Source: Sipunculus nudus (lineage: Eukaryota; Annelida; Sipuncula; Golfingiida; Sipunculidae). From it: a stretch of 64,000 nucleotides of DNA. Location: contig CM049313.1 of NCBI GenBank assembly GCA_026874595.1, positions 29,758,008-29,822,007 on the forward strand. The letters are read 5' to 3'. The translations under genes were made by a program, and so were the position numbers. Below, piece by piece: positions 11,561 to 25,300 of the stretch; the first letter of the stretch is position 1, and the number at the start of each line of letters is the position of its first letter. A model generated the notes under the pieces. It was not told the origin of the DNA. It saw only the letters and a list, made by a program, of their open reading frames with translations, and searched no databases.

Positions 11561-12310
11561 ACTCTTTCTCTTAGACTTTATCTACATTTCATAATATTTT
11601 AGATTTCAACCTTCCAGGTGTTTAAGTACTGTTGAATGCTCCGTCTCTCTCTCTCTATCTCTTTTTCTCTCTACATCCAACCCTCCTTGCTGCCCACACT
11701 GTTTCCTATTCCGAACCCCATCCCAATGTCAGCCTCAGTAAACGAGAACAAGATGAATCAGATATATTCATATTTTTATATATTGTATAACTATTTGTTA
11801 CCTATGTACAAGCCAGGAATTATGTCAATATTGTGTGATATGTAGACGTGGTGGGCATCAATATAATGTACCTTGTCAAGACGTAAGAGATATCATGTCA
11901 TACAGTCACAATTCATAAATCCCCTCTTCAGCATAGTTAATCATAACATTATATCTGTCAAATTGAAATCTTGCGGACTTCCATACACTATAGATCCTTC
12001 AACAAATAGCCTTATCATCATTCTATGACTTCTTAGTGTACTGTCATTGCATTCATATTTGCTCAAATATATCCCTATTTTCAACAGCTCCCAAATAAAT
12101 AAAAAATAAACCACTATATTTACTCCATATTAATCCATCAGTCAGGTTATTTTATACATCATTTACTCACATATTACATTATATTCTTTTATAATAGCCT
12201 AACATGTCCATGATATTCATAAGGTTGGTCGACTAAATATAGTATCACAATGGTGATACATTTATAGTTCAATCACGATCAGCTGAGCGCTGTGACCCAT
12301 GGGTCCCATG

Positions 12311-13426
12311 TTTTTCTATTTTTGAGACCTTCAGATGAAGCAGTTCACCCATTAAGAGAGCACAAATTGTAACTGTTAGACCTAAAAACTTCTGAGAGCC
12401 TCTAAAAAAATCCAGGGAGGTCCCAGGCCAATTTCCTTGGAAACCTGAAATTAGGTCGTGGTGCCTATATTTTGCAAACTACAGGCTGAAAACATGTAAG
12501 AGCATCAAGTCAGCCAGATGGGACACAAATTGTATCTGCTAGGCCTAGAATCTTCTAATGTTACTACCATGGAGGTCAGGGAAAAACCTCCTTGGAAACC
12601 TAAAAATAGGTCACTGTGACCTATATTCTCCGAGCTTTTGGGCGAAAGTACCCCCCAGAATAATTAAATGTTGATACAAACGCTCCAGTATCTGAATAAC
12701 TAATGCATTGATTGCCATTTTTTTATTCCATGCATATTGATCATTTAGTGTTTCATCATTTCCTAAAGATTGGTGGCACCATCTATATTTTTCTTCTAAT
12801 TTTTGTGCACTTTTTTGCTTAGCTGAAAATAAGTCAACTCCCCAAACCGTTGAACGTGCAAATCCGAAATTCGACATACAGTTAGATGTCCCCAAATCTC
12901 CTACCATACAGAAAATTGGGTCCCTAGGACTTTGTTCCAACAAGATATTTAGGAAAAACTTAAATTAAAGACTACCTAACATCAAAACCATTAATCTGTT
13001 TCTGATCATATTTTATATACATATTTCTCTGTATATTTCCTATGTACAAACCAGAAATTAGGTCAGTATTGTGTAATTTCTTGAAGTTATTGGCCCATAC
13101 ATAATGCACTTTGTAAAAAGTCAGGAAATATATTTACTCACTTAACATGAGAATTGTTAAAGCTAGAGACTTTTTTCACAGATTTTACTTTATTTAATCA
13201 AGATTCAATTGTATACCCAAAATTAGATCTGAATTCTGCAAGTTTTTTAATTTATTAGCTTAATAAAAAATCAGTACTTTAAATCTGCCCAAATTTGGGC
13301 AAAGCATGTTTTTTCCTGTAAGTATTGTGAATTTAATTTTTACAGCATGTTTTCATGAGCATTTCATCTGTTAAAATCTGAAATTTGAAAATAAAAGCTC
13401 CAAAATTAGGCTATTTATTGAATTTT
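12311..13426 (+). repeat. AGCTCAG-family interior fragments
   Basis: 12360-12660 parallels 1990-2420 (ggaaacctgaaattaggtc). 12780-13426 is standard family interior, for example ttcgacatacagttagatgt and cataatgcactttgtaaaaa. No gene is seen. Confidence 0.65.
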
Positions 13427-15319
13427 TAGCTCAGCTGACTATAAGTCATCTTAGCTATAGACGTGGTCCTTTGTCCGTCTTGCCGTCCAGACGTCCATTA
13501 ACAGGGCACATTTTGATACCGTTGGACGTACAAAGCGGAAATTAGGCATACAGTTAGATTTCCCAAATATCTCCTAATTTAATGAAAACTGGTTCATCAT
13601 TGGACTTCGTTCCTTTGAGAAATTAAGTGAAAACCTCTGTTTGCCAGTAAAAGCCTATTGTTACTTTTCAAAACTGCCCACTATGAAAACCACTGGAGTT
13701 ATTGTATTCATGTTTGATATATATAACCATTCCTGCTTATATTTCCTTTGTATATGCCATAAATTAGTTCAATATTGTGTAAATTGATGAAGTAAACGGC
13801 TCAAACATATTGCACTTTGTCAAAAATCAGGAAATATGACTCGCCTAACAAGATAATTGCTGAAGCTAGAGGCTTTTTTCCCAAGGATAAAACTTAATTT
13901 AATCAAAATCAAATTATTGCCAGAAATCAGATCAGAATTTTTATACATTTTTTAAGTTATTAGCATTATTTTAAAATAAGTACCTTAAATTTGGCCCTAC
14001 TTTAAGCATAGCACATTTTTTAGCTCAACTGAATGTAAGTCATCTGAGCTATAGTTGTGGTCCACGGTCTCTTGTCCGTCCTGCCGTCTCTCCGCAAGAC
14101 AGGCATGTTTTGACACCATTGGACCTACAATTCTGAAATTCAGCATACAGTTAGATATCCCTATGTTCTCTTACCAAACCCAAAACCCAAACCAAAAGGT
14201 TGTCTGTGACTTTGTTTCTTCGAGAAATTAAGGAAAAACTTCCAATTTTTAGCTCAGCTGACTATAAGTCTTCTGAGCTATAGTCGTGGTCCATTGTCCG
14301 TCTGTCTGTCCGTCCGTCCGTCCGTCCGTCAGTAGATGTGGCACGTTTTGAAATCGTAAGACCTAGGAATCAAAAATTCTGTATAGTGTTAGATGTCCCC
14401 AAGATCTCCTACCAAGCCGAAAACTGGGTCTTTGCAACTTTGTTCCTTTGAGAAATTAAGGAAAAACCTCAATTTTTTATTAAAAACCTATTTTCACACT
14501 TCAGGGCTGCCTAATATCAAAACTACTCATCTGTTTTTCCTCATATTTACCATAAATATTCCTCTGTATAGTTCCTATGTACATGCCTGGAATAATGTTT
14601 GTATTATATAATTTAAGAAAGATATGGGGCCAGAACATAATGCATTTTGTAAAAAATCAGGAAAGATATTTGATCACTTAACACAAAACTTGTTAAAGCT
14701 ATGGACTTTTTTTCTATTTACTCCCTTAACAAGGGGAAAGCTGAAGCTAGAGAATTTTGTCAGGGATGTAACATTATTTAATCAAGATTCAATTGAATAC
14801 CCAAAATTAGTTCTGAATTTTTAAAATTTTCTAAGTTATTAATATAAATATAAAATTAGTACCTTAAATTTTGCCCAACTTTGACCATTTCACTTTTGTT
14901 TCATGTGAGCTCTGTTTATATAATTTTCATATCATGCACACATAAGGATTTCAGCTTTTTAGTTTAGAAAGCTGAAAGAAATAGGCCAAAAATTGTAGCT
15001 TTTATTAATGTTTTTATGAGACCATGTCAGACCTTGGATCTCTCCAGCCACTCTTGAGTCACCTGTATGTTGTCCTTGTTGAACTTTCAGCAAATTATGC
15101 ACGCTTGAGGCGAGGCATATACTGGGGCAGCAAGGCAGCTTATGGCCAGCCACAGTTGATCCAGGTGTCCAACCAAACTCATCTAGTAGTTTTAACCAAC
15201 AACATAACAATAAACAATAAATTAATCAATTTTTTGAAACCGTAAGACCTAGGAATCCAAAATTCAGCATAATGTTAGATGTCCCCAAGATCTCCTACCA
15301 AGCCGAAAACTGGGTCTTT
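13427..15319 (+). mobile_element. three nested AGCTCAG-family 5' ends
   Basis: Family 5' ends TAGCTCAGCTGAC or close variants begin at 13427, 14021 and 14250. Each interrupts recognisable family interior at a T run: gaattttt|agctcag, cacatttttt|agctcaa and ccaattttt|agctcag. The last copy continues to about 15319, where family sequence stops abruptly in the middle of ctgggtctttg. Matching 3' halves are not identified nearby. Confidence 0.65.
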
Positions 15320-16185
15320 GTTATCAGACGTCGGTGCTATGTTGGGGTATTTTCCAGTGCGTTTTAACATCTGACGTTCGGGTTTTAGTCGATGCCGAAA
15401 CATTGCGTCAGCTCTGTTGATGAGTGTCAGTCCGCTGGGCGGTGCAACGAAAAAAAAAAACACAACAAAAACAAATCTATCCAGTCTCTTTAATTGCAGT
15501 GAACTGCAAAAACGAACTGTTTTCCAGTGAATCGTCACTGTACTTGTGAACTGTGACAGAAACATCGTCACTTTGTGGTTGAGAAGCAGGCGTTAACAAG
15601 GTTGGTGTATATTTCAATATTTGCTCGGCGGGAAAATTCCAATTTTTAATGAGGCCATTTTCAAGGCATATATTAACCATTCAGGTAGTCCAGTTGACCA
15701 TTCAGGTAGTCCAGTTGATTCAGTTGACACCACGTCACCACTTGATTTTGTTCATTTGATTTTGAAGAAATCTTTGTTTGCTTAAAATACAAGTTAAACT
15801 ATGTCGGGTGATAATCAGAATTTACAAGCAGTTTTAACTTGCAAATTGGCCTTGTGTTCGAACTTAGAAGCGTAATGACTCGTGATGCCTGATAGAATAA
15901 TTGATTGAAGATTTTACTGAAATAAAGACGCACATGCACTGTAGAGGAAAATATGTATTGGTTAACGTGCCCTACTCCAAACTGTCAGTACTCGTTCTTA
16001 ATTTTTCTTTTGAATCAAATTTGATGTCTTATTTTTATGTCAGTCTCATAAAAATTTGTGGATGTTGATGGAATCATCAAGTAAGTTCCATGTTGGAGCA
16101 AGAAAAAATGCAATCACTGGTAAGGAAGCCAGTTTTTTTGTTTTTTTTTTGGCAGGTCTCCGGCCTGTAGCCTACTGCACTTTAC
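15320..16185 (+). other. unique-looking stretch, possible host promoter and small ORF
   Basis: Sequence composition changes at 15320 to more balanced GC, with no similarity to the surrounding repeats. A 21-bp unit (accattcaggtagtccagttg) is duplicated in tandem at about 15677-15718. A 24-codon ATG frame (MSGDNQNLQ start) lies at 15801-15875, followed by a possible AATAAA near 15920. This could be a first exon or pure chance; no family is recognised. Confidence 0.25.
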
Positions 16186-16775
16186 AAATGTATTGTGAGG
16201 AATGTGATGGATTTTGATATAACTCAACAGAAATGTAAATCAGTATATCTCCCCTAAGTTTGATTTTCAGCAAAAGCCATGCAAATTTAATGAGATCAGA
16301 GGTCACCACACCTTGGAGGCTCTTTAGTGACTTCACAAATATCCTGTGGATTTTCATGAATCTCATACATATTTACCAATACCAAGTTCCTCGCCCCAAT
16401 ACATTTCTCAGCAGATTTCATGCATATTTAAACAGGTCAAAGCTTACCAGGCTGCTCTGTACAGGCCACTTGGTGAAGTAGCTGCGATAATTGAGAAAGA
16501 ATATGAAGGATTTGGATCAAACTCATCAGGATTGTTTATCAGTAAAATATCTCGCCCGATTTCAGTTTCTAGCAAAATCCACACATATTTAATGGGGTCA
16601 GAGATCACCTCACTTTGGTGGCACAGTGGTGACTCAACAAAAATCCTATGGATTTTCATTAAACTTATCATACATATTTACCAATAGAGTTTCTTCACCT
16701 GATTTACATTGCCAACAAAATTCAGGTATTTTTAATGAGGTCAGAGGTTACCAGATACACATCTGGCGTCTCATG
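16186..16775 (+). repeat. second tandem core-repeat array, monomer about 145 bp
   Basis: About four monomers of the same family as 2641-3335. The markers are ctcccctaagtttgattttc, tttaatgagatcagaggtca, atcctgtggattttcatgaa and catatttaccaata. They are diverged from one another and have no coding potential. Confidence 0.7.
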
Positions 16776-16863
16776 CATGCTCTTGTTATTTCATCTGTTA
16801 CTATTGTATTCAGTTCATAATAAATATTTTCCAATACTGTAATTTTTTTTCTCTTTGTTTCAG

Positions 16864-17067
16864 GTACCTGCCAAGACAAAACGAGAACTAATCCAGATCA
16901 ATTATTCAAGAACAAGAAAAACCAGATCAAAGAAAACCAGATCAAAGATAACCAGATCAAAGATAACAAGATCGAAACCAGATAAAAAAACAAGATCAAA
17001 ACCAGATAAAAAAACAAGATCAAAACCAGATAAAAAAAACGAGAAAATAAAACCAGTGCAAAAATAA
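16864..17067 (+). CDS. possible terminal exon encoding a lysine/arginine-rich repeat
   Basis: A good acceptor (tttttctctttgtttcag, AG at 16862-16863) opens a 67-codon frame ending in TAA at 17065-17067. The predicted tail is VPAKTKRELIQ, then TRSK and KPDKKTRSK repeats with a very high positive charge. At DNA level the repeat is accagatcaaag and aaaccagataaaaaaacaag. AATAAA overlaps the stop region. Such a tail could bind nucleic acid or target the nucleus, but no family is recognised and it may be simple repeat expansion. It ends 250 bp before the Helentron frame, so it could also be an upstream Helentron exon. Confidence 0.3.
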   Translation, partial: VPAKTKRELIQINYSRTRKTRSKKTRSKITRSKITRSKPDKKTRSKPDKKTRSKPDKKNEKIKPVQK

Positions 17068-17316
17068 ACCTGAGGTTATTAAAAAAATATCATTTATAGA
17101 GTTTGTCATTTATTTCCATTTTATGAACTCTGTTTAACAGAGGCAACTTCACCATATTCCCATATCTTCCCAGCTAATCACATCTTGTTTTCATTTTCAT
17201 AACCAGTTCCATTAAATACTCTACATCCTGTGTCTGACTTTCTCTCGTCCAGTACTACAGTTTCCTTTTCAGATTTTATCAATTTTTTTGTAAACTTTAA
17301 ACTTATCTGCCCAGCT

Positions 17317-18348
17317 ATGGCTTCAGCTATACCTGTCCCGGTTGTATCTATCAGTAAGATTGTTAAAGGCACTTTTCGCCAAGGTGATCATCAGTTTCGG
17401 TGTGTGCCTAATTCACTTGTTGCTCTGCTTTATGCCACCCTGCACAATGTTGTTGAATGGCAAACAAATGATATGGACATTATATTAATTGAAGGTGATC
17501 ATTTGTACAGAACATTGATGTCAGATGTACCAGATAAAGGATACATGGCTTGGGATGACATACCAGAGTATATACAATCCCTGGATCATAATTTCAAGAT
17601 AAAACCAACCTTGATCACTGGTGGTTTCCTAAATCATTCTGATGTGCAAGCACCCTACATGTTTTACCAGGATGCTTTGGCAGAAATCACTTCCAAGAAA
17701 TGTGGTCTTATTATAGTTGGAGGAAATGCGATTGCAGTTTCATATCAGCAGAATTGTTACTATGTGTTTGATCCACACAGCAGAAATCATCTTGGTTATC
17801 CTACACCTTGTGGCACATCAGTTCTTCTTGCATTTGAATTGCAGTCAGAATTCTTTCAGTATATATCAAACTATGCAAATATGATGAATGCAACTATGTT
17901 TGAAGTAACATATTTTAAAATAACTCAAGTCACCACTAAAGCATTAAACTTGGTGAAACGCCAAAGTAAACAGTCAACCATTTCAGATGATCAGTTAAAG
18001 CATGCAACCCAGTCAACAACAGACCTCATGGACACGGTAAATAAAAGTAGACCTGAACATGAAAATGATTCTCAACAAGGTGTTCACATGATCCAAGAAT
18101 ACCCTAAAGACCAGCAACTAAAAATGAACAGAAAACTATATTTGAAAGAGTACATGCGACAGAAAAGAATGAATCCAGCTCACAGGGATATAGAACGCCT
18201 AATAGGTCAACAAAGAAAACTGTTATCAAGACAAAATGAAACTTGTAGACAGAAAGAAAGAAATTCTGAGAAACAACAGAAGCAAGCTTCTAGACTTAAT
18301 GAAACATACAGACAAAAAGAACGTTCTGCAGAGAAAGCATATAATTAG
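17317..18348 (+). pseudogene. Helentron N-terminal part: C76-like cysteine peptidase plus KER repeats
   Basis: The open frame begins at 17230; the second Met (17317, MASAIPVPVV) is the more natural start. Residues about 48-205 of the long frame resemble the herpes-tegument-like/OTU-type peptidase found at the front of many animal Helitrons and Helentrons: FRQGDHQFRCVPNSL (likely nucleophile C58), MDIILIEGDHLYR, a YMAWDDIPEYI segment and YYVFDPHSRNHLG (likely D181 and H183). From about residue 300 the protein becomes basic, with repeating RQKER and EKQQKQ units. The frame stops at TAG 18346-18348, where sister repeats read CAG, so this is a nonsense change. The rest of the transposase lies 17 kb downstream. 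Confidence 0.8.
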
Positions 18349-18868
18349 AAGGTAAGAAAAGATCAAGTTCGAAGGGCAAAAGAGAGAGATGCAGAGAAAC
18401 AACAGAAGCAAACTGCTAGACTTGATGAAACATACAGACAAAAAGAACGTTTTGCAGAGAAAGCATATAATCAGAAGATAAGAAAAGATAAAGTTAGAAG
18501 GGCACAAGAGAGAGAGAAGCTGAGAAACAACAGAAGCAAACTGCTAGACTTAATGAAACATACAGACAGAAAGAACGTTCTGCAGAGAAAGCATATAATC
18601 AAAAGATAAGAAAAGATCAAGTTCGAAGGGCACAAGAGAGAGAAGCTGAGAAACAACAGAAGTAAACTGCTAGACTTGATGAAACTTACAGACAAAAAGA
18701 AAGAAAGGCCGAGAAACAACAGAAGCAAACTGCCAGAAAAAATGTAACTTTCAGACAAAAAGAACGTTCTGCAGATAAAGCATACAAACAGAAGATAAGG
18801 AAAGACCAAGTTCGAAGGGTACATGAGAAAGAAGCTGAGAAACATCAGAAGCAAACTGCCAGACAAAA
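18349..18868 (+). pseudogene. decayed KER-repeat coding region of the Helentron
   Basis: Continuation of the basic repeat region in about 126-bp (42-codon) units: QKERFAEKAYN, KIRKDKVRRAQ, EKQQKQTARL. A two-base change in an AG run near 18512 shifts the frame, and a TAA interrupts a later unit (agaagtaaactgc near 18658). The last unit is cut at EKHQKQTARQ by the satellite block and resumes at 36011 with EIYRQMERV, a clean continuation of the same unit. Confidence 0.8.
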
Positions 18869-19330
18869 CAAGATGACCAGAGGTCACGCGCTTGCCGGAA
18901 ATGGAAATAATACAGACAGATAGACAGAGAGTGCATGTAGAAACAGTCATATGAATGAGCAATATTGTGGGGGTAGCAGAAACAAATAATATGTTTATGT
19001 ATGCATGCTGACCTTGAATAGCTGCATACCTTTCTAATGTAAAAGGGACCAAGTTCAAAATTTCAATGAAATCCCGTTAATCTCGTTTGAAAGAAGCAGT
19101 GAGAAGTTTTCAGATTTGTCATGTCAAGCTGGCCAAATGTTATGAAATGCCGAAAACTAGACCTGTCTAGCTGTAAAAGTCGCTGAGTTATTAGCATTTC
19201 TGTGAAATCTCGTTTTTTATCGTTTGACGAGATATGGTGCGAGATTTGGCCAGTCTTGCAGGTTTGTCGTGTCAAGCCGTTCAAATGTTATGAAATGCCA
19301 AAAACTTGACCTGTCTAGCCGTAAAAGTCG

Positions 19331-22300
19331 CCGACTTATATGCATTTCTGTGAAATCTCGTTTTTCCACATTTGACCAGATATAGTGTGAGATTTGGCCA
19401 GTCTCGCAGTTTTACTATGTCAGGTTGGGCAATGTTACCAAATGCCGAAAACTAGACCTGAGTAGCTGTAAAAGTCGCCTAGTTATAAGCATTTCCATGA
19501 TATCTCGTTTTTTCTGGCTTGACGAGATATGGTGCGAGATTTGGCCTGATTTCTTTTCTGGCGTGTCAAGCTGGTCATATGTTATGAAATGCCGAAAACT
19601 AGACCTGTGTAGCTGTAAAAGTCGCTGAGTTATAAGCATTTCCGTTAAATCTCGTTTTTTCTTGTTTGACAACATATGGTGCGAGATTTGACGAGACTTG
19701 TAGTTTTATCATGCCAAGCTGGCAAAATGTTGCGAAATACCGAAAACTAGACCTGTGTAGCTGTAAAAGTCGCCGAGTTATAAGTATTTCCGCGAAATCT
19801 CGTTTTTTCTCGTTAACGAGATATGGTGCAAATTTGGCCAGTCTTGCAGTTTTATCATGTCAGGCTGGAAAAATGTTACGAAATGCCGAAAACCAGACCG
19901 GTCTAGCTTAAAAGTCGCTGAGTTATAAGCATTTTTCACGTTTGACCAGACCTAGTGCGAGATTTAGCGAGACTTAGTTTTATCATGTCAAGCTGCCTAT
20001 AAGCTACATAATGACCAAAACCAGACGTCTGTAGCTTAAAAATTGACAAAGATAAAAAATGTAGCATGACTTTTTTCAAATTATCAAGATTTAACCTAAA
20101 AATGCGTAACCATGGTAACGGCAGATTTGAGTCAGATACCCATCATATTAATGGAATGACGGCCATGGAATGACGAATAAAACAAGCTATGGTTTAAGTG
20201 GCTACGACCATTTGTTACAAAGATATGGAGCAAAAACTGTATTGCATACTTTCCATGACCTTGACCTTCACCATGATGCGATGTTGACCAAAAACAAAAG
20301 GACTTTGGGTTGTCAATCATCCTTATAAGTTTCAAGTCGATTGCTGCAAAATTGTGGCCAGGAGAGCGCAGACAAACAAACAAAAAACTAGACGACCAGA
20401 GGTCGAACGCTTGCCGGAAGTGGACGGAAATAAGACAGCGACACAGACGGACAGTTACAAAGCAGATAGACAGGGAACATTTGGATGTAATCACATGAAG
20501 AACCCCTATCATGGGGCAAATAGAAGCACATCTTTATGTGGTTTTGCTGATTTTCAAAAGTCGCAGATGAGTAGACAGACAAAAAGACAGACAGTCAGAA
20601 AAACTCCAACTGAGGGCCATGTAATCATGCCATAGAGAATGGAAAGCATGAATAAAATAAGCCACAGTCTATAAGAATAATATTCTTATTTTGAATTTCA
20701 AGAATTGTAACCTATATTAGGTCACCATGGTAATGGAAGAATATGACAGAGTCCCCACGAGGATAAACCCATTAAATCAGATGCTGCAATCAATGTTGTG
20801 ACACTGTACATAGTTTTTGAGATATGGCACAATAATGATTGCTGCAGCGCGATCTTGCGGCTATTTTCTAAAAGGAAAAAAAAAAATAAATTTCAAGAAA
20901 TTTTATTTTTTATTATATACATTTGATGTATAATTTAAATTTAAGCCCTGCCCCCCAACTGCTAAACCAGGGATCCGCCCATATTTTGATACACCCAACT
21001 ACAAAATCGGGGATCCGTCCCTGAATTGAAAGATTTGCCGGTGGTTCCTGGCAAAACAAGTGGCTGCACAAGGTGACACAATGAAAATCACACGTGTGTT
21101 CACTTCACATTTAGCGGCTTTTGTCCTCTTTTTCAATGCTGCTTTGTGAGGTTCATGGACGACCGCGCACGCCGACTGGCAACTGTAATAGCCTTGCCGG
21201 CACTTACCGGTCAACCCTGAAGCCACTTGTGCTCACGGCAATTTGATGTATCTTCATTATTTGATGAAAAATGAGGCGAGATTTGACGAGAAGTGCGATA
21301 TAATCACATAATGTGAGTGAGAGTGTCAAATGCTGAAAACTATAGGTCTGTAGTGTAAAAATGACAGCTTTATAGGCATTTGTTTAAATGGTCCACTGTT
21401 CTCGTTTGACGACAAAAGGTGCGAGATATAACGAGATATATATGCACTTATATCACTTAACACTAGTCAAATGATTGTTGAACAATATGAAAATAAAATC
21501 TCTTGCATTAAAATGACAGAGATATAGACATTTGTTGAATATTTTGTTCAAAATATTGAATATTCTCGTTTGGCGGGAGATGATGCGAGATTTGGCGAGA
21601 TTTGCAGATTTATCATGTTAAGCTTCCAAAAAGGCTACCAGAGGCTGGAAACCTATACTCTTTAACCTAAAACGTGACGAGTTTTCAGCATTTCTGCAAA
21701 ATCTCGTAATTTCTCGTTTGACGGAAAACAGTGCGAGATTCTACGAGACTTGCAATTGACTGAATTAGAGCCAAGGGAATGCTACCTCATGCAGAAAACT
21801 AGACCCTTGTAGTATAAATATCAACAGAGATAGAAGCAAAAAACTTATTATTTTCAGATTGCCAAGTTTTACCCAAAAGTTTGGTTACCATGGTAACAGC
21901 AACACAAAGCTACATGTACGCAGGAATAAGCCAATGATCCTAGTTTCAGATAAGACACTAAACATTGTGTCACGTTTAATATTTTTTTATATATTGCAGG
22001 AAAATGATATGTTACAGTGTTTCATGTACCACGCCCCCTGGTGGCTATTTCCAAAAAATGAAAAATTGATTTCGAGATATTTATAAATAACACAAAATAT
22101 GTCATTTTCAAAGCCATAGTTAAAAAAAATGGCGACCTCAAGGTCATATTTAATGAAATCTCGAAAAATCTCGTTTGACGAGAAGTGGAGCGAGATTCTA
22201 CGAGACTTGCAATTGTATGATAATAAGCTCCTTTAGCTCTACCAACGCAAAAAACAGACCTCTCTAGATTAAAAATTAACAAAGTAAGAAAAAAAATGTC

Positions 22301-25300
22301 AAATTTCATGACTTTTCCCCCAAAATGCATAATCACGATAACCGCAGAATGAGGCAATTTTGTAGCATATGAAAAGGCAACAGCATGAGGAATTAAATGA
22401 GCTACAGAATAAGCAGCTACGGTTATAATTGACGAAGATATGCAGAAGAGAACGTTTTTAGGTTTTTTGGTGACCCTGACCTTTGACCGATCATAGCCAA
22501 AAACAATAGGCTCCGAGGAGAACCGATTTTTCACAAAATGTAAAAGTTTCAGATCGATTGCTTGAAAATTGTGGCCTGTAGCGCTCGGATATACAGACAG
22601 ACAAACAAACTAGACGACCATAGGTCGGGACTTGCCGGAAATAGAATTTAGAAAGTCAACCTAACAGACAACAAACAGCAGAAAGGCAAAAAACATTTGG
22701 AACAGGTCAAATGACCAACCCCTATTGTTTGAAAAACATAAGCACAGCTTTATGTGGTTTTACTGATTTTCAAAAGTCGCAGACGAGTAGACAGACAGAC
22801 AGACAGACAGAAAAAAACTCCAGGTGAAGGTCGTGTACTCATGCCATACAAAATTGAAAGCATGAATAAAATAAGCAACAGTCTATTCGAATAATTCTTC
22901 ATACTTTGAATTTTATGAATTGTAACCTACATAAGGTCACCATGGTAAGGGAAGAATATGACAGAGTCACCAAGAGGATAAACGCATTAAATCTAGTTTC
23001 AGATGCTACAATCAAAGTTGTGACACAGTTTATAGTTTTGGAGATATGGTACAAAAATGATTACTGCCGCGCCATTTGGTGGTTATTTTCCAAAATGATA
23101 AAAGTAAGCTTCGCAAAATTTTATAAGTATGTAATTATTATTATCATTATATCATGTATAATTTATATTTAACCCCTATACCCAATTGCAAACCGGATAT
23201 CCGTCCCTGATTTGACACACCCAACTGCAAATCGGGGATCCGTCCCTGATATTATAGTTGTGATTGTGCTTACCAGCAACACTATCTCTGCATTTAAGCG
23301 ATGGCAGTATGACATATCGGGGAGCCTCTCTCTTTGTTTTTGTTTTTTAAAGGGATTATCCTTTACAACAGGTCATTAAGCTCTCAATGCATTGAAATCC
23401 TCAAAGTGCGTCCATACAAAGCATGAAAAGAGGCCACCACCAAAAGCACAGGTGGGATCAATCCGAATTGTGTCTTTTCACGGATCATCGCACATCCATA
23501 GAACAAAGCTCCAACTGTCATGTAATGCCCCTGCCGACATTTACTATCACATACTGCCATCGCTTATGGTCATGGCAATTGGATGTACTTTTTTTATTTG
23601 AAGAAAAAACGATGCAAGATTTGAAGAAACTTACAATATAATCATATAATGTGACCAATAATGTTTGACGCTATCAAATGCTGAAAACTATAAGTCTTCC
23701 ATATAAAAATAACAGAATTATAGGCGCTTCTTTGAATGGTCCCATGTTCTCGTTTGACAAGAAATGGAGCGATATATGACGAGATATTCACTTTTGTCAC
23801 TTAAAACTAGTCAAATGATTATTGAACAATATAAAAATAAAATATCTAGCATGAAAATGACCGAGATAAAGACATTTGTTTGATATCTAAAATATTCTCG
23901 TTTGGCGGAAGATGATACGAGATGTGGCGAGATTTGCAGTGTAATCATGTCCAGCTTCTGAAATGCTACCAAATGCTGAAAACTACTCCATTTTAGCATT
24001 AACCGTGATCAAGTAATAAGCATTTCTGTGAAATCTCATAATTTCTCGTTTGGCAATAAACCGAGCGAGATTTGACGAGACTTGCAATTGAATGGTTTAG
24101 AACCAAGAGAAAGCAGCCTTATGCAAAAAACTAGGTCCTTAAAACATAAATATTAACCGAGATAGAAGCCAAAAACCACATATTTTCAGATCGTCAAGTT
24201 TAACCCAAAAATTTGGTAACCATGGCAACGGCCGCACAAAGTTATATGTCGGATGGAATAAGGCAATGATCCTAGTTTTAGATGCGACAAAAAAAATTGT
24301 TATTTGCTTAATATTTTTTAAGATATGGCGGAAAAATGATAAGTTGTAGTGTGTCCAGTACCACGCCCCCTGGTGGCTATTTTCGAAAAATGAAAAAACA
24401 AGTTCGAGATAATACAGAACAACAGAAAATTTGTTACTTTCAGAACCTCAGCTGTAAAACTGCGACCTCTAAATCGTATTTAATGAAATCTCGAAAAGTC
24501 TCATTTGACGACAAATGGCACGAGATTTTGTGAGACTTGCATTAATTTAGCACAGAGCGTATAAAATGCTACACAATGCTAAAAACTAGAGCTCTCTAAC
24601 TTAAAAAATGAGAAATTTGGAGGGAAATTTTCGAATTTTCTGATTTTCCCCCAAAAATATGTTACCATGGTAACCATTGACCGGACATATTTGCTAGCAC
24701 ATGGAAAGCTTACATAATGAGAAACAAAATGAGCTACAGATTTAGCAGCTACGATTATTATTGACGAAGATATGAAGAAAAATCTGTTGTAAGGGTTTTG
24801 GTAACCTTGACCTTTGAACGGTCATGGCCAAAAACAATAGGCTCCGAGAAGAACCGACTTTACACTTAATGTAAAAGTTTCAGAGCGATTGCTTTAAAAT
24901 TGTGGCTTGTAGCGCGCAGACATACAGACAGACAAACAAATAACAAACAAACAAACAAACAAACAAGATGACCAGAGGTCACGCGCTTGCCGGAAATGGA
25001 AATGATACTGACAGATAGACAGAGAGTGCATGTAGAAACAGTCATATGAATGACCAACATTGTGGGGGCAGCAGAAACGGATAATATGTTTATTTATGCA
25101 TGCTGACCTTTAACAGCTGCATATCTTTCTAGTGTAAAAGGGACCAAGTTCAAAATTTTTTCATGAAATCCTGTTAATCTCGTTTGACAAGAAGCAGTGA
25201 GACGTTTTCAGGTTTGTCATGTCAAGCTGGCCAAATTATATGAAATGCCGAAAACTAGACCTGTCTAGCTATAAAAGCCGCTGAGTTATAAGCATTTGCA

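Larger units (their letters stand above)
10103..12310 (+). repeat. AGCTCAG-family copies with low-complexity tracts
   Basis: Two diverged, similar segments (10110-10640 and 11090-11600) share tgtaagtattgttgaattaa-type sequence, a C-rich tract (catccccccc) and a remnant endonuclease frame. A family 3' terminus (cagctgagcgctgtgaccca, then tgggtcccatg) ends at 12310. Low-complexity tracts: C/CCA run 10213-10262, CT-rich 10793-10870, CT 11644-11675. Confidence 0.65.

Noticed and set aside
18226-19058. Minus-strand leucine/serine-rich membrane-like ORFs
   Set aside because: Antisense of the lysine/glutamate-rich KER repeats; hydrophobicity is a complement artefact.
22022-22534. 170-codon minus-strand ORF in the satellite, repeated at 28416-28928
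   Set aside because: Duplicated with its DNA, no recognisable family, built from satellite monomers.
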